A stretch of 64,000 nt of DNA, from assembly GCF_029952955.1 (NCBI RefSeq), contig NZ_JASATX010000005.1, positions 57,164-121,163 on the forward strand, read 5' to 3'. The notes below the pieces were generated by a model. That model did not search any database and was not told the origin of the DNA. It was given only the letters and a program-made list of their open reading frames with translations. A program made the position numbers and the translations under genes. Position 1 is the first letter of the stretch; the number at the start of each line of letters is the position of its first letter. The stretch is from Ruicaihuangia caeni. Its GTDB lineage: Bacteria; Actinomycetota; Actinomycetes; Actinomycetales; Microbacteriaceae. Shown here piece by piece: positions 11,064-22,976 of the stretch.

Positions 11064-12770
11064 GTGTCGGCGGGTGGAGCAGCGGTGTCGGCTGCGACGC
11101 CGCACGGCAGCCGCATCGACGCGTGGCTCGGCCGCAGCCCCGGTGCACAGCGAGCCTGGCGGGTCGGCGCTCCCGCGCTCGTGCTGCTGACGGCATCCGT
11201 GCTGCGCTTCTGGAATCTCGGTCACCCGCACGAGCTCGTCTTCGACGAGACCTACTACGTGAAGGATGCCTGGACGCTCTTCAACCTCGGATACGAGTCG
11301 AGGTGGCCCGAAGGCGCCAACGCCGCCTGGGCAGCCGGCGACCCGAACGGTTACTCGACCGAGGCGAGCTTCGTCGTGCACCCGCCGCTGGGAAAGTGGA
11401 TCATCGCGCTCGGCCTCGCGGCGTTCGGTGCGGCCGACCCGGTCGGCTGGCGCTTCTCGACGGCCGTCGCCGGAGTCGTGCTTATCGCCCTCGTCATGGT
11501 TGCCGCGCACCTCATGTTCCGCTCGACCGCGGTCACCGCGCTCGCTGGCGGGCTGCTCGCCATCGACGGCAACGCGATCGTGATGAGCAGGGTCGGGCTG
11601 CTCGACGGGCTGCTCGCCGTGTTCGTGCTCGCAGGATTCATCTGCTGGCTGCTCGACCGTCGATGGGCGGGGCGAAGGCTGCGGGAATGGGCAGCGTCGC
11701 GACAAGACGCGAAACGAGGGTTGGAGTGGGGTCCCGCGCTGTGGTGGCGGCCGTGGCTCCTCGCCATGGGAACCGTGCTCGGCGCCGCATCGGCGGTGAA
11801 GTGGTCAGGCCTCTACGTGCTCGCCTTCTTCGCGGTCGGCTCCCTGATCGCCGACGCCATCGACCGGCGGCGTGCGGGCATCAGCTTCTGGGCGTCGGGA
11901 ACGGTGCTCAAGCAGGGGCCCGTGAGCTTCGTGCTCACAGTGCCGGTGGCTCTAGCGGTGTACCTCGTCAGCTTCACCGGCTGGTTCGTCACCGACGGGG
12001 GCTATAGCCGTCACTGGGCGGGGGCCGTCGGCGAGCCGTGGACCGGAGCGCTCGCATGGGTGCCGCTCGACTGGCAGAGCTTCTGGCACTACCAGAGCGC
12101 CGTCTACGACTACCACGTCGGCGAAACGCGCCCGCATGGCTACCAAGCGTTCGCGTGGACGTGGCTGCTGCTGATTCGACCCACGGGCATGTACTACCGC
12201 ACCTCAGGGATGGGCGATGCGGGGTGCCGTTTCGACCAGTGCGCCAGCACCATCACGGGCATTGCGAACCCGATCATCTGGTGGGCGTCGGTCGCTGCGG
12301 TGCTCGCACTCGTCGTGCTGCTGTTCGCTCGACGACGGCTCGTTCGCCTTAGTGGCGTGGGCGCCGTGGGTGGCTTGGGTGGCTTGGGCGGCTTGGGCGG
12401 CTTGTCCAACGCGGGCCACGTCGCCGACCCGGAACGCGCCCTGACCAGCCCGTGTGGCCAGGCGGGCGCGATCCTGCTCGGACTCGCGGCGGGATATCTG
12501 CCGTGGCTGCTCTACCCCGAGCGCACGGTGTTCCAGTTCTACACGATCGTGTTCGAGCCGTTCCTCGTGCTCGCCCTCGCCATGGTGCTCGGCCTCGTGC
12601 TCGGACGGTCGACGGATGCCGCATGGCGGCGACAGAGCGGCATCGGCGTCGTCGCGGTCTTCCTGGTCTTCGCGGTACTGGTGAGCGCGTTCTTCTGGCC
12701 GCTGTGGACCGCGATGCCGGTACCGGTCGAGTTCACGAGGCTGCACTACTGGCTGCCGGGCTGGCGCTGA
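11064..12770 (+). CDS. Dolichyl-phosphate-mannose-protein mannosyltransferase-like (actinobacterial Pmt)
   Basis: GT39-family integral membrane protein that transfers mannose from polyprenyl-phosphate-mannose to secreted proteins during Sec export. About ten hydrophobic helices; the first loop holds the catalytic-type FDETYYVKDAW (residues ~58-68). Further landmarks: VHPPLGKWIIALG, a lumenal-side RPTGMYYRTSG, and YLPWLLYPERTVFQFYTIVFEP near the C-terminus. 568 residues. GTG start at 11064 follows a TAGCAT -10 hexamer (11052-11057) by 6 nt, suggesting a leaderless mRNA. Odd point: a Gly-Gly-Leu repeat of about four units in a loop before the last helices. Confidence 0.93.
   Translation: MSAGGAAVSAATPHGSRIDAWLGRSPGAQRAWRVGAPALVLLTASVLRFWNLGHPHELVFDETYYVKDAWTLFNLGYESRWPEGANAAWAAGDPNGYSTEASFVVHPPLGKWIIALGLAAFGAADPVGWRFSTAVAGVVLIALVMVAAHLMFRSTAVTALAGGLLAIDGNAIVMSRVGLLDGLLAVFVLAGFICWLLDRRWAGRRLREWAASRQDAKRGLEWGPALWWRPWLLAMGTVLGAASAVKWSGLYVLAFFAVGSLIADAIDRRRAGISFWASGTVLKQGPVSFVLTVPVALAVYLVSFTGWFVTDGGYSRHWAGAVGEPWTGALAWVPLDWQSFWHYQSAVYDYHVGETRPHGYQAFAWTWLLLIRPTGMYYRTSGMGDAGCRFDQCASTITGIANPIIWWASVAAVLALVVLLFARRRLVRLSGVGAVGGLGGLGGLGGLSNAGHVADPERALTSPCGQAGAILLGLAAGYLPWLLYPERTVFQFYTIVFEPFLVLALAMVLGLVLGRSTDAAWRRQSGIGVVAVFLVFAVLVSAFFWPLWTAMPVPVEFTRLHYWLPGWR
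12366..12404 (+). repeat. In-frame 9-bp repeat encoding Gly-Gly-Leu units in pmt
   Basis: About four copies of a 9-bp unit (CTTGGGTGG / CTTGGGCGG) sit at 12366-12404 inside pmt and encode VGGLGGLGGLGGLSN in a cytosolic or periplasmic loop. Copy changes would not break the frame. Confidence 0.85.
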
Positions 12771-12840
12771 CGGCCGCGCCCTGGCGCCGCGCCCAGCATC
12801 CCTCCGCATCACAGCATCGCTTCGCGTCACAGCATCCCCC

Positions 12841-12895
12841 GAGATGACACTTTCGGTCGTCGGATCGCGATTTCTCGTGCAGAAATCGTCATCTC
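12841..12895. terminator. Nested hairpin between the convergent pmt and zinc-ribbon genes
   Basis: Outer arms GAGATGAC (12841-12848) and GTCATCTC (12888-12895) enclose an inner perfect stem CGATTTCT (12868-12875) / AGAAATCG (12881-12888) with a 5-nt loop. It sits between two convergent genes where a bidirectional terminator is expected; no strong T-run follows. Confidence 0.6.
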
Positions 12896-12911
12896 GACGC
12901 TACAACCAGGC

Positions 12912-13205
12912 TCAGTCGAACAGGTCGCTGAGCCAGTTCTCCTTCTTCTTGCGGTAGGGGTAGCGGCCGGAGTCATCACGGCGCTCGTCATAGCGAGGCT
13001 CTTCGCGGTACCGCTGCTGGTGCGGAGCTGCGGGCGGTGTGTCCCGCGACGGCGCCGACGCCTGCGAGAACGCGCCGGCGCGATCGATGATCTTGTCCAA
13101 CTCACCACGGTCGAGCCACACGCCTCGGCATTGCGGGCAATAGTCGATCTCGATGCCATTGCGTTCGCTCATCACGAGCGTCGACTGGTCTACGGGGCAC
13201 TGCAT
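12912..13205 (-). CDS. Small zinc-ribbon protein (zf-TFIIB type)
   Basis: 97 residues. The first 45 residues carry a zinc ribbon: MQCPVDQSTL ... IDYCPQCRGVWLDRGELDKI, i.e. Cys at 3 and a CPQC pair, the TFIIB-type zinc-finger family (COG3809). The rest is Gln/Arg/Tyr-rich and probably disordered, ending KKKENWLSDLFD, a tail common in this family. Cellular function is unknown. Start ATG at 13205 has a good GAGGAGG ribosome site. Confidence 0.9.
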   Translation of the reverse strand: MQCPVDQSTLVMSERNGIEIDYCPQCRGVWLDRGELDKIIDRAGAFSQASAPSRDTPPAAPHQQRYREEPRYDERRDDSGRYPYRKKKENWLSDLFD

Positions 13206-13401
13206 GGTTCCTCCTCGAAGAGCGGTGGCGTCTCAGATTAGAGAGCCGAACTGTGCATCCGCTTTGCCGGACCCTCGAGCGAGACTCGAGTGTCGGTGCG
13301 CCCCAAAGGAACTCACGGTAGCGACGGACGGCTGGACACTTCGTCGCCGCAGTCAGCCGCCGAGCGGGTCGGGCGCGCAAGGGAGAGAAGGTTTCGTTCG
13401 C

Positions 13402-15339
13402 TCAGAGTTCGGCGAGTTGGGCGGTGAGTTCGGCGGTTCCGGTGACCGGCAACCGGCACACGAACTCGCGGCACAGGTAGGCGGCTGGGACGCCGTCGAT
13501 CAACGACTTGGCAGCGAACAACTCGAAGCCTGCCGCTTCGAACGCACGTGCCTGTTCCTCGGTCACCACGATCGACAGCGCGCCGGAACGCCGCCAACGA
13601 CGAGCGGCTTCGGCGAGCGGTGCGTGGCGATCGTTCGAGACGACCACGAGTTGCACCGCTCCGGCATCCAGCGCGCTCATGACGCCGAGCGATGTGCCGA
13701 AGGCGATCGGCTGCTCGATCGCGAACCTGCCGAGCGGTGCCATCGCTCGTTGAGCGGCGTCGAGCCAGCGGCGATCACCGTCGAGCAGGAAGAGCAGGTA
13801 CGACGCGGATGCCGCGGCGCTCAAGCCGCTCGGGTATGCGCCCTCGCTCGGGTCAGCGCCCACGGCGAGGCCGCTGCCGGTGAGTACCGGGTCACCCTCA
13901 CCCGGCGCGACGAACACCGGCGGTGCGGCATCCGGCTCGGCGCTGCTGCCTGGGCTGGGCTCGCCACCGGCTGCACTCGAGCCCGTCGAGTCGCCGAGCG
14001 CGACCGGGGACCTCACCTCGGCCGAATGGCTCACGAGGCAGGCGTCGAGCAACTCGCGGGCGGCCGTCGCGAAGCGCACTTCAGCGCTGGCGCAGGCGAG
14101 GCGCAGCAGGCCATCGGCGAGCATGCCGTAGTCCTCGAGCGTCGCGGGCGCCGGCGACACCCGCTCCCCCGCCGTCGCGCGTAGTAGCGTTCCGTCGGAG
14201 CGGCGATGGCGCTCGAGCAGGAGGTCTGCGGCATCCGTCGCCCAATCGACCCAGCGCCGCTCACCGAGCAGCGAGCCGGCCTCGGCGAGCGCTCCGATCG
14301 CGAGGCCGTTCCAGCCGGTGAGCACCTTGTCGTCGACCGCGGGAGGTTCGAGCCGATCGCGGTTCGTGCTGAGGTAGTAGCCGCCCTCGACGCGTCGACC
14401 GTCGACGACGCTCTCGCTGTCTTGCGCGGCGCCGAAGCCGCCCGGCACGCGCAGCACGCCATCGAGGAATGAGGCGACGCCGGCGGCGATGTCGCGGCGG
14501 CCCGCGCGCGCGTACGCGGTGAGCAGCAGCGCGTTATCGGTCAGCATCCGCTCGTAGTGAGGATCGCGCCAATTGCGCAGCGTCGCGTACCGGAAGAACC
14601 CGCCCTCCACCGGATCTCGCAACGCGGATGCCGCCATGGCATCGAGCGTGCGCTCTGCCAACTCACCGGCCGCGCGGTCTCCGAGCGATGCGCGATCCAG
14701 CAGCGCCTGCAGCACGCTCGCCACCGGAAATTTGGGAGCACCGCCGAATCCGCCGAACTGGCGGTCTTCGTCGCGAAGCAGTGTCGCGACGGCTCGGTCG
14801 AAGTCGGAGGCGGTGGGCAATGGGCCGGAAGCAGGCATCGACGCGGAAGCGACGGCATCCGCCACCTGATCGGCGATGCGGCTCGTCTCGGCGCGGCGCT
14901 CACGCCATGCCTCGTCGACGGCCTCGAGCACCTGGCGGAACGATGGCTGGCCGGCGACCGGCGAGGGCGGGAAGTACGTGCCGGCGAAGAAGACGCGGCC
15001 ACGAGGAGTCGCGAAGGCGGTGAGAGGCCACCCGAGGTTGCGAGTGAACGCGGAGGCCGCGGCGAGGTAGCTGCTGTCGACATCGGGATGCTCCTCGCGG
15101 TCGACCTTCACGGCGACGAAGCGTGCGTTCAGCCACTCGGCGAGGATCGGGTCGCTGAAGCTCTCGCGAGCCATCACATGGCACCAGTGGCACGTCGAAT
15201 AGCCGATCGAGACCAGCACCGGCACATCGCGGCGGGCCGCCTCGGCGAACGCCTCCTCGCCCCAGGGCCACCAGTCGACGGGGTTGTCAGCGTGCGCGCG
15301 CAGGTACGGGCTCAGCGCATCCGCGAGTCGCTCGGCCAT
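13402..15339 (-). CDS. DUF255 thioredoxin-domain protein (YyaL/SSP411 family)
   Basis: 645 residues: N-terminal thioredoxin-like DUF255 domain with [19 protein letters not shown] and the CHWCHVM redox-type motif near residue 48, then an (alpha/alpha)6-barrel like N-acylglucosamine 2-epimerase/glycosidase folds, ending in a second small domain with [13 protein letters not shown]. The biochemical role is not established. Start ATG at 15339 lacks a Shine-Dalgarno but has TAGGGT at 15346-15351, 6 nt upstream, so leaderless initiation is likely. A Pro/Ser/Ala/Gly-rich insertion around residues 440-480 looks like an unstructured linker. Confidence 0.92.
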   Translation of the reverse strand: MAERLADALSPYLRAHADNPVDWWPWGEEAFAEAARRDVPVLVSIGYSTCHWCHVMARESFSDPILAEWLNARFVAVKVDREEHPDVDSSYLAAASAFTRNLGWPLTAFATPRGRVFFAGTYFPPSPVAGQPSFRQVLEAVDEAWRERRAETSRIADQVADAVASASMPASGPLPTASDFDRAVATLLRDEDRQFGGFGGAPKFPVASVLQALLDRASLGDRAAGELAERTLDAMAASALRDPVEGGFFRYATLRNWRDPHYERMLTDNALLLTAYARAGRRDIAAGVASFLDGVLRVPGGFGAAQDSESVVDGRRVEGGYYLSTNRDRLEPPAVDDKVLTGWNGLAIGALAEAGSLLGERRWVDWATDAADLLLERHRRSDGTLLRATAGERVSPAPATLEDYGMLADGLLRLACASAEVRFATAARELLDACLVSHSAEVRSPVALGDSTGSSAAGGEPSPGSSAEPDAAPPVFVAPGEGDPVLTGSGLAVGADPSEGAYPSGLSAAASASYLLFLLDGDRRWLDAAQRAMAPLGRFAIEQPIAFGTSLGVMSALDAGAVQLVVVSNDRHAPLAEAARRWRRSGALSIVVTEEQARAFEAAGFELFAAKSLIDGVPAAYLCREFVCRLPVTGTAELTAQLAEL

Positions 15340-15389
15340 GCGCCCACCCTACGCTCGGCAGCGCAGCGGCCCCGGGTCGCGGGCTGAGC

Positions 15390-16166
15390 TCAGTCTCGGC
15401 CTCGGCGGCGCTGGCGCACGGCGCGCACCGCGAGCTGCACCGCGGTGAAGACCAGCAGCGCGGCGAAGAGCACAGCGCCGAGCTGTGGCGGTACCGCCGC
15501 AGCCACGGCGACGCCTCCGAGCGATGCCGGCACCGCGAGCAGACCGATCACCGCCGCGGCACGCACATCGCTGTTGCCGCGGCGTACGTTCGCGAGCGTG
15601 CCCGTGATCGAGGTGGGAATCATCATCAGCAGCGAGGTGCCCTTGGCCACGAGGTCGCCCATGCCGAACAACACCATGAGCATCGGCACCACGACCACGC
15701 CGCCGCCGACACCGAGCAGTCCAGACAGGATGCCGGTGACAAGCCCCAGCCCGATGAGCGCGACGACCGTACCCACCCCGAGTTCGAGCACTGCGCCGCG
15801 GTCGGGCACGAGCAGGAACATCCGGATCGCCATGGCGACGAGGAACGCGATGAACAGCCAGCGCAGCACGCCCTGGGGAACCTTGTGCAGCAGCCAGGAA
15901 CCGATGAGCGAGCCGACGATGGCGCCGCCGGCGAGGCATCCCGCAGCGATCCAATCGACCTCGCCCTGCACTGCGTACCCGATGGCACCGGCGATCGCGG
16001 TCGGCAGGATCGCGGTCAGCGAGGTGCCGCTCGCTCGCCGCTGCTCGAAGTTCGCGAGCATCAGGAGCAACGGCACGATGATCACTCCGCCGCCAACTCC
16101 GAAGAGTCCGGAGAAGAAACCCGCGAGCAGCCCGACGATCGCCAGCCGCCACCAGCGGCCGCGCAC
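15390..16166 (-). CDS. TSUP-family permease (TauE/SafE sulfite exporter type)
   Basis: 258 residues, about eight hydrophobic helices arranged as an internal repeat: each half begins with the family glycine motif, GLLAGFFSGLFGVGGGVIIV and GLVTGILSGLLGVGGGVVVV. TSUP proteins export or import sulfur-containing anions or C2 compounds; substrate unknown. GTG at 16166 is chosen; a TTG at 16178 overlapping the preceding stop codon is an alternative. It begins 9 nt after the aldo/keto reductase stop, so it may be the last gene of the prp operon transcript. Confidence 0.9.
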   Translation of the reverse strand: MRGRWWRLAIVGLLAGFFSGLFGVGGGVIIVPLLLMLANFEQRRASGTSLTAILPTAIAGAIGYAVQGEVDWIAAGCLAGGAIVGSLIGSWLLHKVPQGVLRWLFIAFLVAMAIRMFLLVPDRGAVLELGVGTVVALIGLGLVTGILSGLLGVGGGVVVVPMLMVLFGMGDLVAKGTSLLMMIPTSITGTLANVRRGNSDVRAAAVIGLLAVPASLGGVAVAAAVPPQLGAVLFAALLVFTAVQLAVRAVRQRRRGRD

Positions 16167-16174
16167 TGCCGCGC

Positions 16175-18128
<1,954 letters not shown>

Positions 18129-18256
18129 CTCACTCCTTCGTGATGCTCGTGTGTTCAAGTCTGCTGCGGTCGGCCGTCCCGTGTGGCGCGCGGCTTCAGT
18201 GCTTCGTGAACCCGATGGCGCCATGGGGTCGCGGCTCAGTGCCGCAGGGCCACGGG

Positions 18257-19159
18257 TCAGCGGCCGGGCACAGTGAAGTTGAAGATGCCCGAGTCGAACG
18301 CGTTGTAGCCGCTGTAGTCGAGCAGTTCATAGAGTTGCGCCCGGGTCTGCATGTCATCGACGGCGGAGGCCTGCGTGCCTTCTGCGGCGATCAGATCGAG
18401 GGTGCGCTCGGCGGCGCCCATGGCGCTTCGCAGCAACGTGACCGGGTAGATGACGATGCGGATGCCGGCATCCTGCAACTGCTGGGCCGTGAAGAGCTCG
18501 CTCTTGCCGAACTCCGTCATGTTCGCGAGCACCGGCACGTCGAGCGACTCGCACATCGCCTCGAACTCGCCGAGGTCGCGCATCGCCTCCGGGAAGACCG
18601 CGTCGGCCCCAGCGTCGACCAAGCGCTTGGCCCGATCGATCGCCGCCGCCATGCCGTCGACCCCGCGGATGTCGGTGCGGGCCATGATGAGCAGGTTCGG
18701 ATCACGACGCGCGTCGGCGGCGGCGCGGATGCGCTTGACGGCCGTATCGGCATCCACGACCTGCTTGCCGTCGAGATGCCCGCAGCGCTTCGGGTTCACC
18801 TGGTCCTCGATGTGCAGCCCGGCGACGCCGGCGTCTTCGAGCTCCTGCACGGTGCGCGCGACGTTCATCGGCTCGCCGAATCCCGTGTCGGCGTCGACGA
18901 GCGCGGGCAGGTTCGTCATGCGAGCGATCTGGGTGCTGCGGCCGGCGACCTCACTCAGCGTCGTGAGCCCGATGTCGGGCAGACCCAGGTCGGCGGCCAG
19001 CACTGCGCCCGAGATGTAGACGCCGTCGAACCCCTTCTCCTCGATGAGGCGCGCGCTCAGCGGGTTGAACGCTCCTGGCACCTGCAGCAGTTCGCCCGAT
19101 CCGAGCCGCTCGCGGAACGCCGCCCGCTTCTCGGCGGCACTCGTGGTCGCGTACAGCAT
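18257..19159 (-). CDS. prpB: 2-methylisocitrate lyase
   Basis: Cleaves 2-methylisocitrate to pyruvate and succinate, last step of the methylcitrate cycle. PEP mutase/isocitrate lyase fold with VDADTGFGEPMNVARTV (Mg-binding Asp), IEDQVNPKRCGHLDGK (catalytic Cys in KRCGH) and MARTDIRGVDG. 300 residues, normal length. Start ATG overlaps the prpD stop codon (TGATG). Confidence 0.96.
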   Translation of the reverse strand: MLYATTSAAEKRAAFRERLGSGELLQVPGAFNPLSARLIEEKGFDGVYISGAVLAADLGLPDIGLTTLSEVAGRSTQIARMTNLPALVDADTGFGEPMNVARTVQELEDAGVAGLHIEDQVNPKRCGHLDGKQVVDADTAVKRIRAAADARRDPNLLIMARTDIRGVDGMAAAIDRAKRLVDAGADAVFPEAMRDLGEFEAMCESLDVPVLANMTEFGKSELFTAQQLQDAGIRIVIYPVTLLRSAMGAAERTLDLIAAEGTQASAVDDMQTRAQLYELLDYSGYNAFDSGIFNFTVPGR

Positions 19160-20661
19160 CAGAAGATCCCCTTCGTACCGGCCGAGGGCACGTCGCCCAT
19201 GACATTGAGTTCGAGCAATTCGGATGCTGTCAGCTCCGGCAGCCGCTGCGCGGCATCGAGGAACCGCTCGATCTCGGGGTCGGCGAGCACGCCGTCAGCC
19301 AGCATCCGGAACTTCGCGATGTACTGCTCGCGGGCGAAGGGGCGTGCGCCGAGCGGATGAGCGTCGGCGACGGCGATCTCATCGACGACGCGTGTGCCGT
19401 CGACGAGATCGATCTCGACTCGGCCGCCGAACGCCTTCTCGGCAGGGTCAGTCGAGTGGTAGCGGCGGGTCCACTCCGCGTCTTCCTGCGTGGTGATCTT
19501 GCGCCACAGCTCGACGGTGTCGGGGCGGGCAGCGCGCTCGGGGGCGTAGGAGGCGACGTGGTGCCAGGCGCCGTCTTGCAGTGCGACGGCGAAGATGTAC
19601 GGGATCGAGTGGTCGAGGGTCTCGCGGCTGGCGTCGGGGTCGTACTTCTGCGGGTCGTTCGCTCCCGAGCCGATCACGTAGTGGGTGTGGTGGCTCGTAT
19701 GCAGCACGATGCGCTCGATGTTCGCCGGGTCGCGCAGCTCGGGCCGGGCGTTGCCGAGCCGTCGTGCCAGGTCGATCAGTGCTTGCGCCTGGTACTCGGC
19801 AGAGTGCTCCTTGGTGTAGGTGTCGAGAATCGCGCGGCGCTGCTCGCCTCGTTCGGGCAGTGGCACCTGGTAGCGCGCCTCGGGACCGTCAAGCAACCAC
19901 GCGATCACGCCGTCTTCACCCTCATAGATCGGGCTCGGGCTGGTCTGACCGCGCATGGCGCGGTCGACCGCCTCGACGGCCATCTTCCCGGCGAACGCGG
20001 GCGCGTGCGCCTTCCAGGTCGAGATCTCGCCCTTGCGCGATTGCCTGGTCGCGGTGGTCGTGTGGAGCGCTTGGCCGATGGCCTGATAGATCGTCTCTGC
20101 TTCGAGGCCGAGGAGTGTGCCGATGCCGCCGGCCGCTGACGGGCCGAGATGTGCGACGTGGTCGATCTTGTGCTTGTGCAGGCAGATCGACCTCACCAGG
20201 TCGACCTGGAGCTCGTAGCCGGTGACGATGCCGCGCAGCAGCGCGCCGCCGTCGCGGCCCGTGTGCTGGGCGACGGCGAGGATCGCGGGGATGTTGTCGG
20301 CAGGGTGCGAGTAGTCGGCGGCGAGGAAGGTGTCGTGGTAGTCGAGTTCGCGTACCGCGACGCCGTTCGCCCATGCGGCCCACTCGGGGCTCACCAGCGC
20401 AGCGGAGCCGAATACCGTCGCCCCTCGACCGCGGGTGGCGCCGGCCTGCTCCGCCTGATCGCGCGCCGCGAGCACCGGCGCACGGCCGAGCGACGCGACG
20501 GCGACTGCCGCGTTGTCGATCACACGGTTGATGACCATGTCGGTCACCTCGGGCGCGGGATCGAGCTGCTCGGCAGCGACCTCAGCGAGCTTCCACGCGA
20601 GCTGATCCTCGCGGGGCAGGTGCTCTTCGCTTCGGTAGACGCGTACGTCGTGGGTCTTCAC
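19159..20661 (-). CDS. prpD: 2-methylcitrate dehydratase (MmgE/PrpD family)
   Basis: Converts 2-methylcitrate to 2-methyl-cis-aconitate. All-alpha MmgE/PrpD fold: [52 protein letters not shown] and, later, [19 protein letters not shown] are family landmarks. 500 residues. GTG start at 20661 overlaps the regulator gene stop (GTGA), so it is translated from the same message as gntR. Confidence 0.95.
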   Translation of the reverse strand: MKTHDVRVYRSEEHLPREDQLAWKLAEVAAEQLDPAPEVTDMVINRVIDNAAVAVASLGRAPVLAARDQAEQAGATRGRGATVFGSAALVSPEWAAWANGVAVRELDYHDTFLAADYSHPADNIPAILAVAQHTGRDGGALLRGIVTGYELQVDLVRSICLHKHKIDHVAHLGPSAAGGIGTLLGLEAETIYQAIGQALHTTTATRQSRKGEISTWKAHAPAFAGKMAVEAVDRAMRGQTSPSPIYEGEDGVIAWLLDGPEARYQVPLPERGEQRRAILDTYTKEHSAEYQAQALIDLARRLGNARPELRDPANIERIVLHTSHHTHYVIGSGANDPQKYDPDASRETLDHSIPYIFAVALQDGAWHHVASYAPERAARPDTVELWRKITTQEDAEWTRRYHSTDPAEKAFGGRVEIDLVDGTRVVDEIAVADAHPLGARPFAREQYIAKFRMLADGVLADPEIERFLDAAQRLPELTASELLELNVMGDVPSAGTKGIF

Positions 20662-21401
20662 AGGGCGATCCTCTCGGTTCGGTGGCGCTCAGTTACATAC
20701 GGGCCGGCCGGTGCCTGCTCGGGCACGCGGGCCGTGCCTGCATCCTTCGCGGCCGGGGTCTCAGGGGGTACGGCGTGGGCGAGGGCGTGCTGCAGCGCAT
20801 TGTGCAGATGCACGTGGGTGGCGTGGGCGGCGAGCTCGCCATCGCCGGCGCGGATGGCGCGGACGATGAGGAGGTGCTCGGCGGCGCCTGCCCGCAGTCT
20901 CGGCAGATCGTCGATGGCGAGACGGCGGATTCGCACCAAATGCGTGCGGAGCTGCTTCATCGCGCCGACGAGATAGGGGTTCTGCACGGCGTCGTCGAGC
21001 GCTGCGTCGAACCGCGCGACCAACTCGTAATACGCGTCGCGATCCGGGTCGTCGCCGCGCAGCAGCTCTGGAGCCCGTTCGAATGCGGACTCCAGTTCGC
21101 TGAAGACCTCGTCATCCGCGCGCTGGGCGGCGAGTCTCGCGGCTTGCTCGTCGAGCGCTCGCCGCACCTCGAAGAGGTTCCGGATGTCGTCGGCCGACAT
21201 CGCGGTGACAACGAGTCCACGACCGGCGTGCGCGGCGACGAGCCCGTCGGCGGCGAGCCGGGAGAGCGCCTCACGAAGGGGCGTGCGGCTCACGCCCAGC
21301 CGGGCGGCCTGCTCCACTTCGGCCAGTACTGTGCCGGGCCGCAATTCCCACCGCACGATCTCGTCGCGCAGCGTTCGGTAGGCGCGGTCGCTCGCTCGCA
21401 T
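20658..21401 (-). CDS. GntR-family regulator of the prp operon (FadR-type C-terminal domain)
   Basis: 247 residues: winged-helix GntR domain ([20 protein letters not shown], then [20 protein letters not shown], recognition helix) followed by an all-helical FCD ligand-binding domain ([20 protein letters not shown] to residue ~220). The last 25 residues are Pro/Ala-rich. ATG at 21401 has the strong ribosome site GAAGGAGG; the longer open frame upstream is spurious. It is the first gene of gntR-prpD-prpB-prpC-AKR and probably controls it through two TGTATACA palindromes just upstream. Confidence 0.92.
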   Translation of the reverse strand: MRASDRAYRTLRDEIVRWELRPGTVLAEVEQAARLGVSRTPLREALSRLAADGLVAAHAGRGLVVTAMSADDIRNLFEVRRALDEQAARLAAQRADDEVFSELESAFERAPELLRGDDPDRDAYYELVARFDAALDDAVQNPYLVGAMKQLRTHLVRIRRLAIDDLPRLRAGAAEHLLIVRAIRAGDGELAAHATHVHLHNALQHALAHAVPPETPAAKDAGTARVPEQAPAGPYVTERHRTERIAL

Positions 21402-21462
21402 GGCGCCTCCTTCGCTGGGTTCCGGCATCCGCCCCGTGCAATTCCATGCCAACCGAGCCGAA

Positions 21463-21522
21463 TGTATACACAGACTAGCCAAACTCGTGGAAACGGCAAC
21501 ACTAGCGGCCACTTTGTATACA
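21463..21522 (-). promoter_or_regulatory. Two TGTATACA palindromes upstream of gntR-prp (probable GntR operators)
   Basis: Identical 8-bp palindromes lie at 21463-21470 and 21515-21522, 52 bp apart (about five helical turns), 62 and 114 bp before the gntR start. GntR/FadR-family sites often have a TGTATAC-like core. Operator function is inferred from position and symmetry. Confidence 0.65.
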
Positions 21523-21648
21523 GAACTCGGGGCTGACATGACGCTGGTGGTCTGCAAGCATTGGTGGCGCGGCACAGCTTCAGCAACCCACCAGATGCCC
21601 GCGAGATCGTCGCACTCATCGCGGGCGCCCGATGTCGAAGGAGACACC

Positions 21649-22098
21649 ATGGCGACGCAGATCTTCGTCAACCTGCCCACCAGCGATCTGGAGCGCGCCA
21701 AGAGCTTCTTCACCGGTCTCGGCTGGCGCATCAACCCCGACTTCACCGACGAGAACGCGGCTTGCGTGGTGGTCGATGAGCACATCTACCTCATGGTGCT
21801 CACTCGCGATTTCTTCGCGACGTTCACCGACAAGCCGATCGCCGATCCGAGCCAGAGCCTGCAGGTCGAGACGGCTCTCAGCTACGGCTCGCGCGAGGCG
21901 GTCGACCAGCTCCTGAGCAAGGCGATGGCTTCAGGCGGGCGAGAGCACCGCGAAGCGCAGGACATGGGGTTCATGTACTCGCGCAGCTTCGAGGACCCCG
22001 ACGGCAACCTCTTCAGCGCCCTCTGGATGGACCCTCGCGCTGCCGAGGTCGGCCCCGAGGCCTTCCTCGAGGAGCAGGCCGGCGACGGCGAGGGCTGA
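21649..22098 (+). CDS. VOC-family protein (glyoxalase/bleomycin-resistance fold)
   Basis: 149 residues with two beta-alpha-beta-beta-beta units: QIFVNLPTSDLERAKSFFTG opens the first and FMYSRSFEDPDGNLFSALWM closes the second. Members include metal-dependent lyases, isomerases and resistance proteins; the family to which this belongs (COG3607-like) is uncharacterised. ATG at 21649 follows GAAGGAG at good spacing. Monocistronic and divergent from gntR. Confidence 0.9.
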   Translation: MATQIFVNLPTSDLERAKSFFTGLGWRINPDFTDENAACVVVDEHIYLMVLTRDFFATFTDKPIADPSQSLQVETALSYGSREAVDQLLSKAMASGGREHREAQDMGFMYSRSFEDPDGNLFSALWMDPRAAEVGPEAFLEEQAGDGEG

Positions 22099-22223
22099 GT
22101 TCACCCCGTCACCTGGCCGCCGGGCACGCAATACGCGATCCCGAGAGGGCCTGGTGCGGGAAGCTCGCCGCCTCGCTCGCGCCTGAGCGGCGAACTTCCC
22201 TGCGTCTGTGTCGGCGAGTCGGC

Positions 22224-22976
22224 TCAGCGGTAGCGGCGACCCTCATCGCGGCGGAAGAGCACGAGCGCGAGCACGAGGGTCATGGCGATCCACGCCAGGA
22301 TGCCGAGCCACGCCCAGGGTTCGAGATCGCCGCCCTGCACCGCCCAGATGACGAGTTCGCGCGCCTGCCGTGATGGGAAGAACTTCGACAGGGTGTCGAG
22401 CCACGGCGCGAAGAGCAGAGGCGGCAGGAACAAGCCGCCGGCGAAGGCGAAGCCGAACATGACGACCTGCACCACGGCGATCGCGGCCTTGGACGGCATC
22501 GAGTAGCCGACGCAGATGCCGATCAGCATGAACGGCAGCGCCGAGACGGCGAGCATCACCAGTCCGAACAGGATGCCGGAGATCGACGCCTCGGCGGCGG
22601 TCAGCAGTCCTCCGATCACGATCACCGGGATGATCGCGATGACACCCATGAGCCCGATCGAGAAGATGTACGCGAGCACCCGGGCCATCCCCGGCACGGG
22701 CAGCGTGCGAAGGTACGGGTCCCACGGCTTCTCGCGGTCTTCGGCGATGGAGATTCCGAAGCTGAACAGCGAGTTCGCCATCACGGCGAACACCGACATC
22801 GAGATGACCGCTTGCGTGGCGAATGCCGGATCGTCGGCCACGACACGCTGCGGAACGACGAAGAAGAGGAGCCCGAGCGCCGGGAAGACGAGCGAACCGA
22901 TCACGGCGATCGGCACGCGGAACGTCTCGATCATGCTGTACTTCGCGTGCACACCCGCGAGGCGGAACGTAGTCAT
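22224..22976 (-). CDS. ABC-2 type transporter permease
   Basis: 250 residues with six hydrophobic helices and the ABC-2 layout: cytosolic N-terminus, helix near residue 25, loop IAEDREKPWDPYLRTLPVPG (coupling helix before the third segment), then four more helices. Membrane half of a two-component exporter; its start overlaps the end of the ATPase gene by 4 nt (ATGA-type), so stoichiometric expression is expected. Substrate unknown. Confidence 0.92.
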   Translation of the reverse strand: MTTFRLAGVHAKYSMIETFRVPIAVIGSLVFPALGLLFFVVPQRVVADDPAFATQAVISMSVFAVMANSLFSFGISIAEDREKPWDPYLRTLPVPGMARVLAYIFSIGLMGVIAIIPVIVIGGLLTAAEASISGILFGLVMLAVSALPFMLIGICVGYSMPSKAAIAVVQVVMFGFAFAGGLFLPPLLFAPWLDTLSKFFPSRQARELVIWAVQGGDLEPWAWLGILAWIAMTLVLALVLFRRDEGRRYR

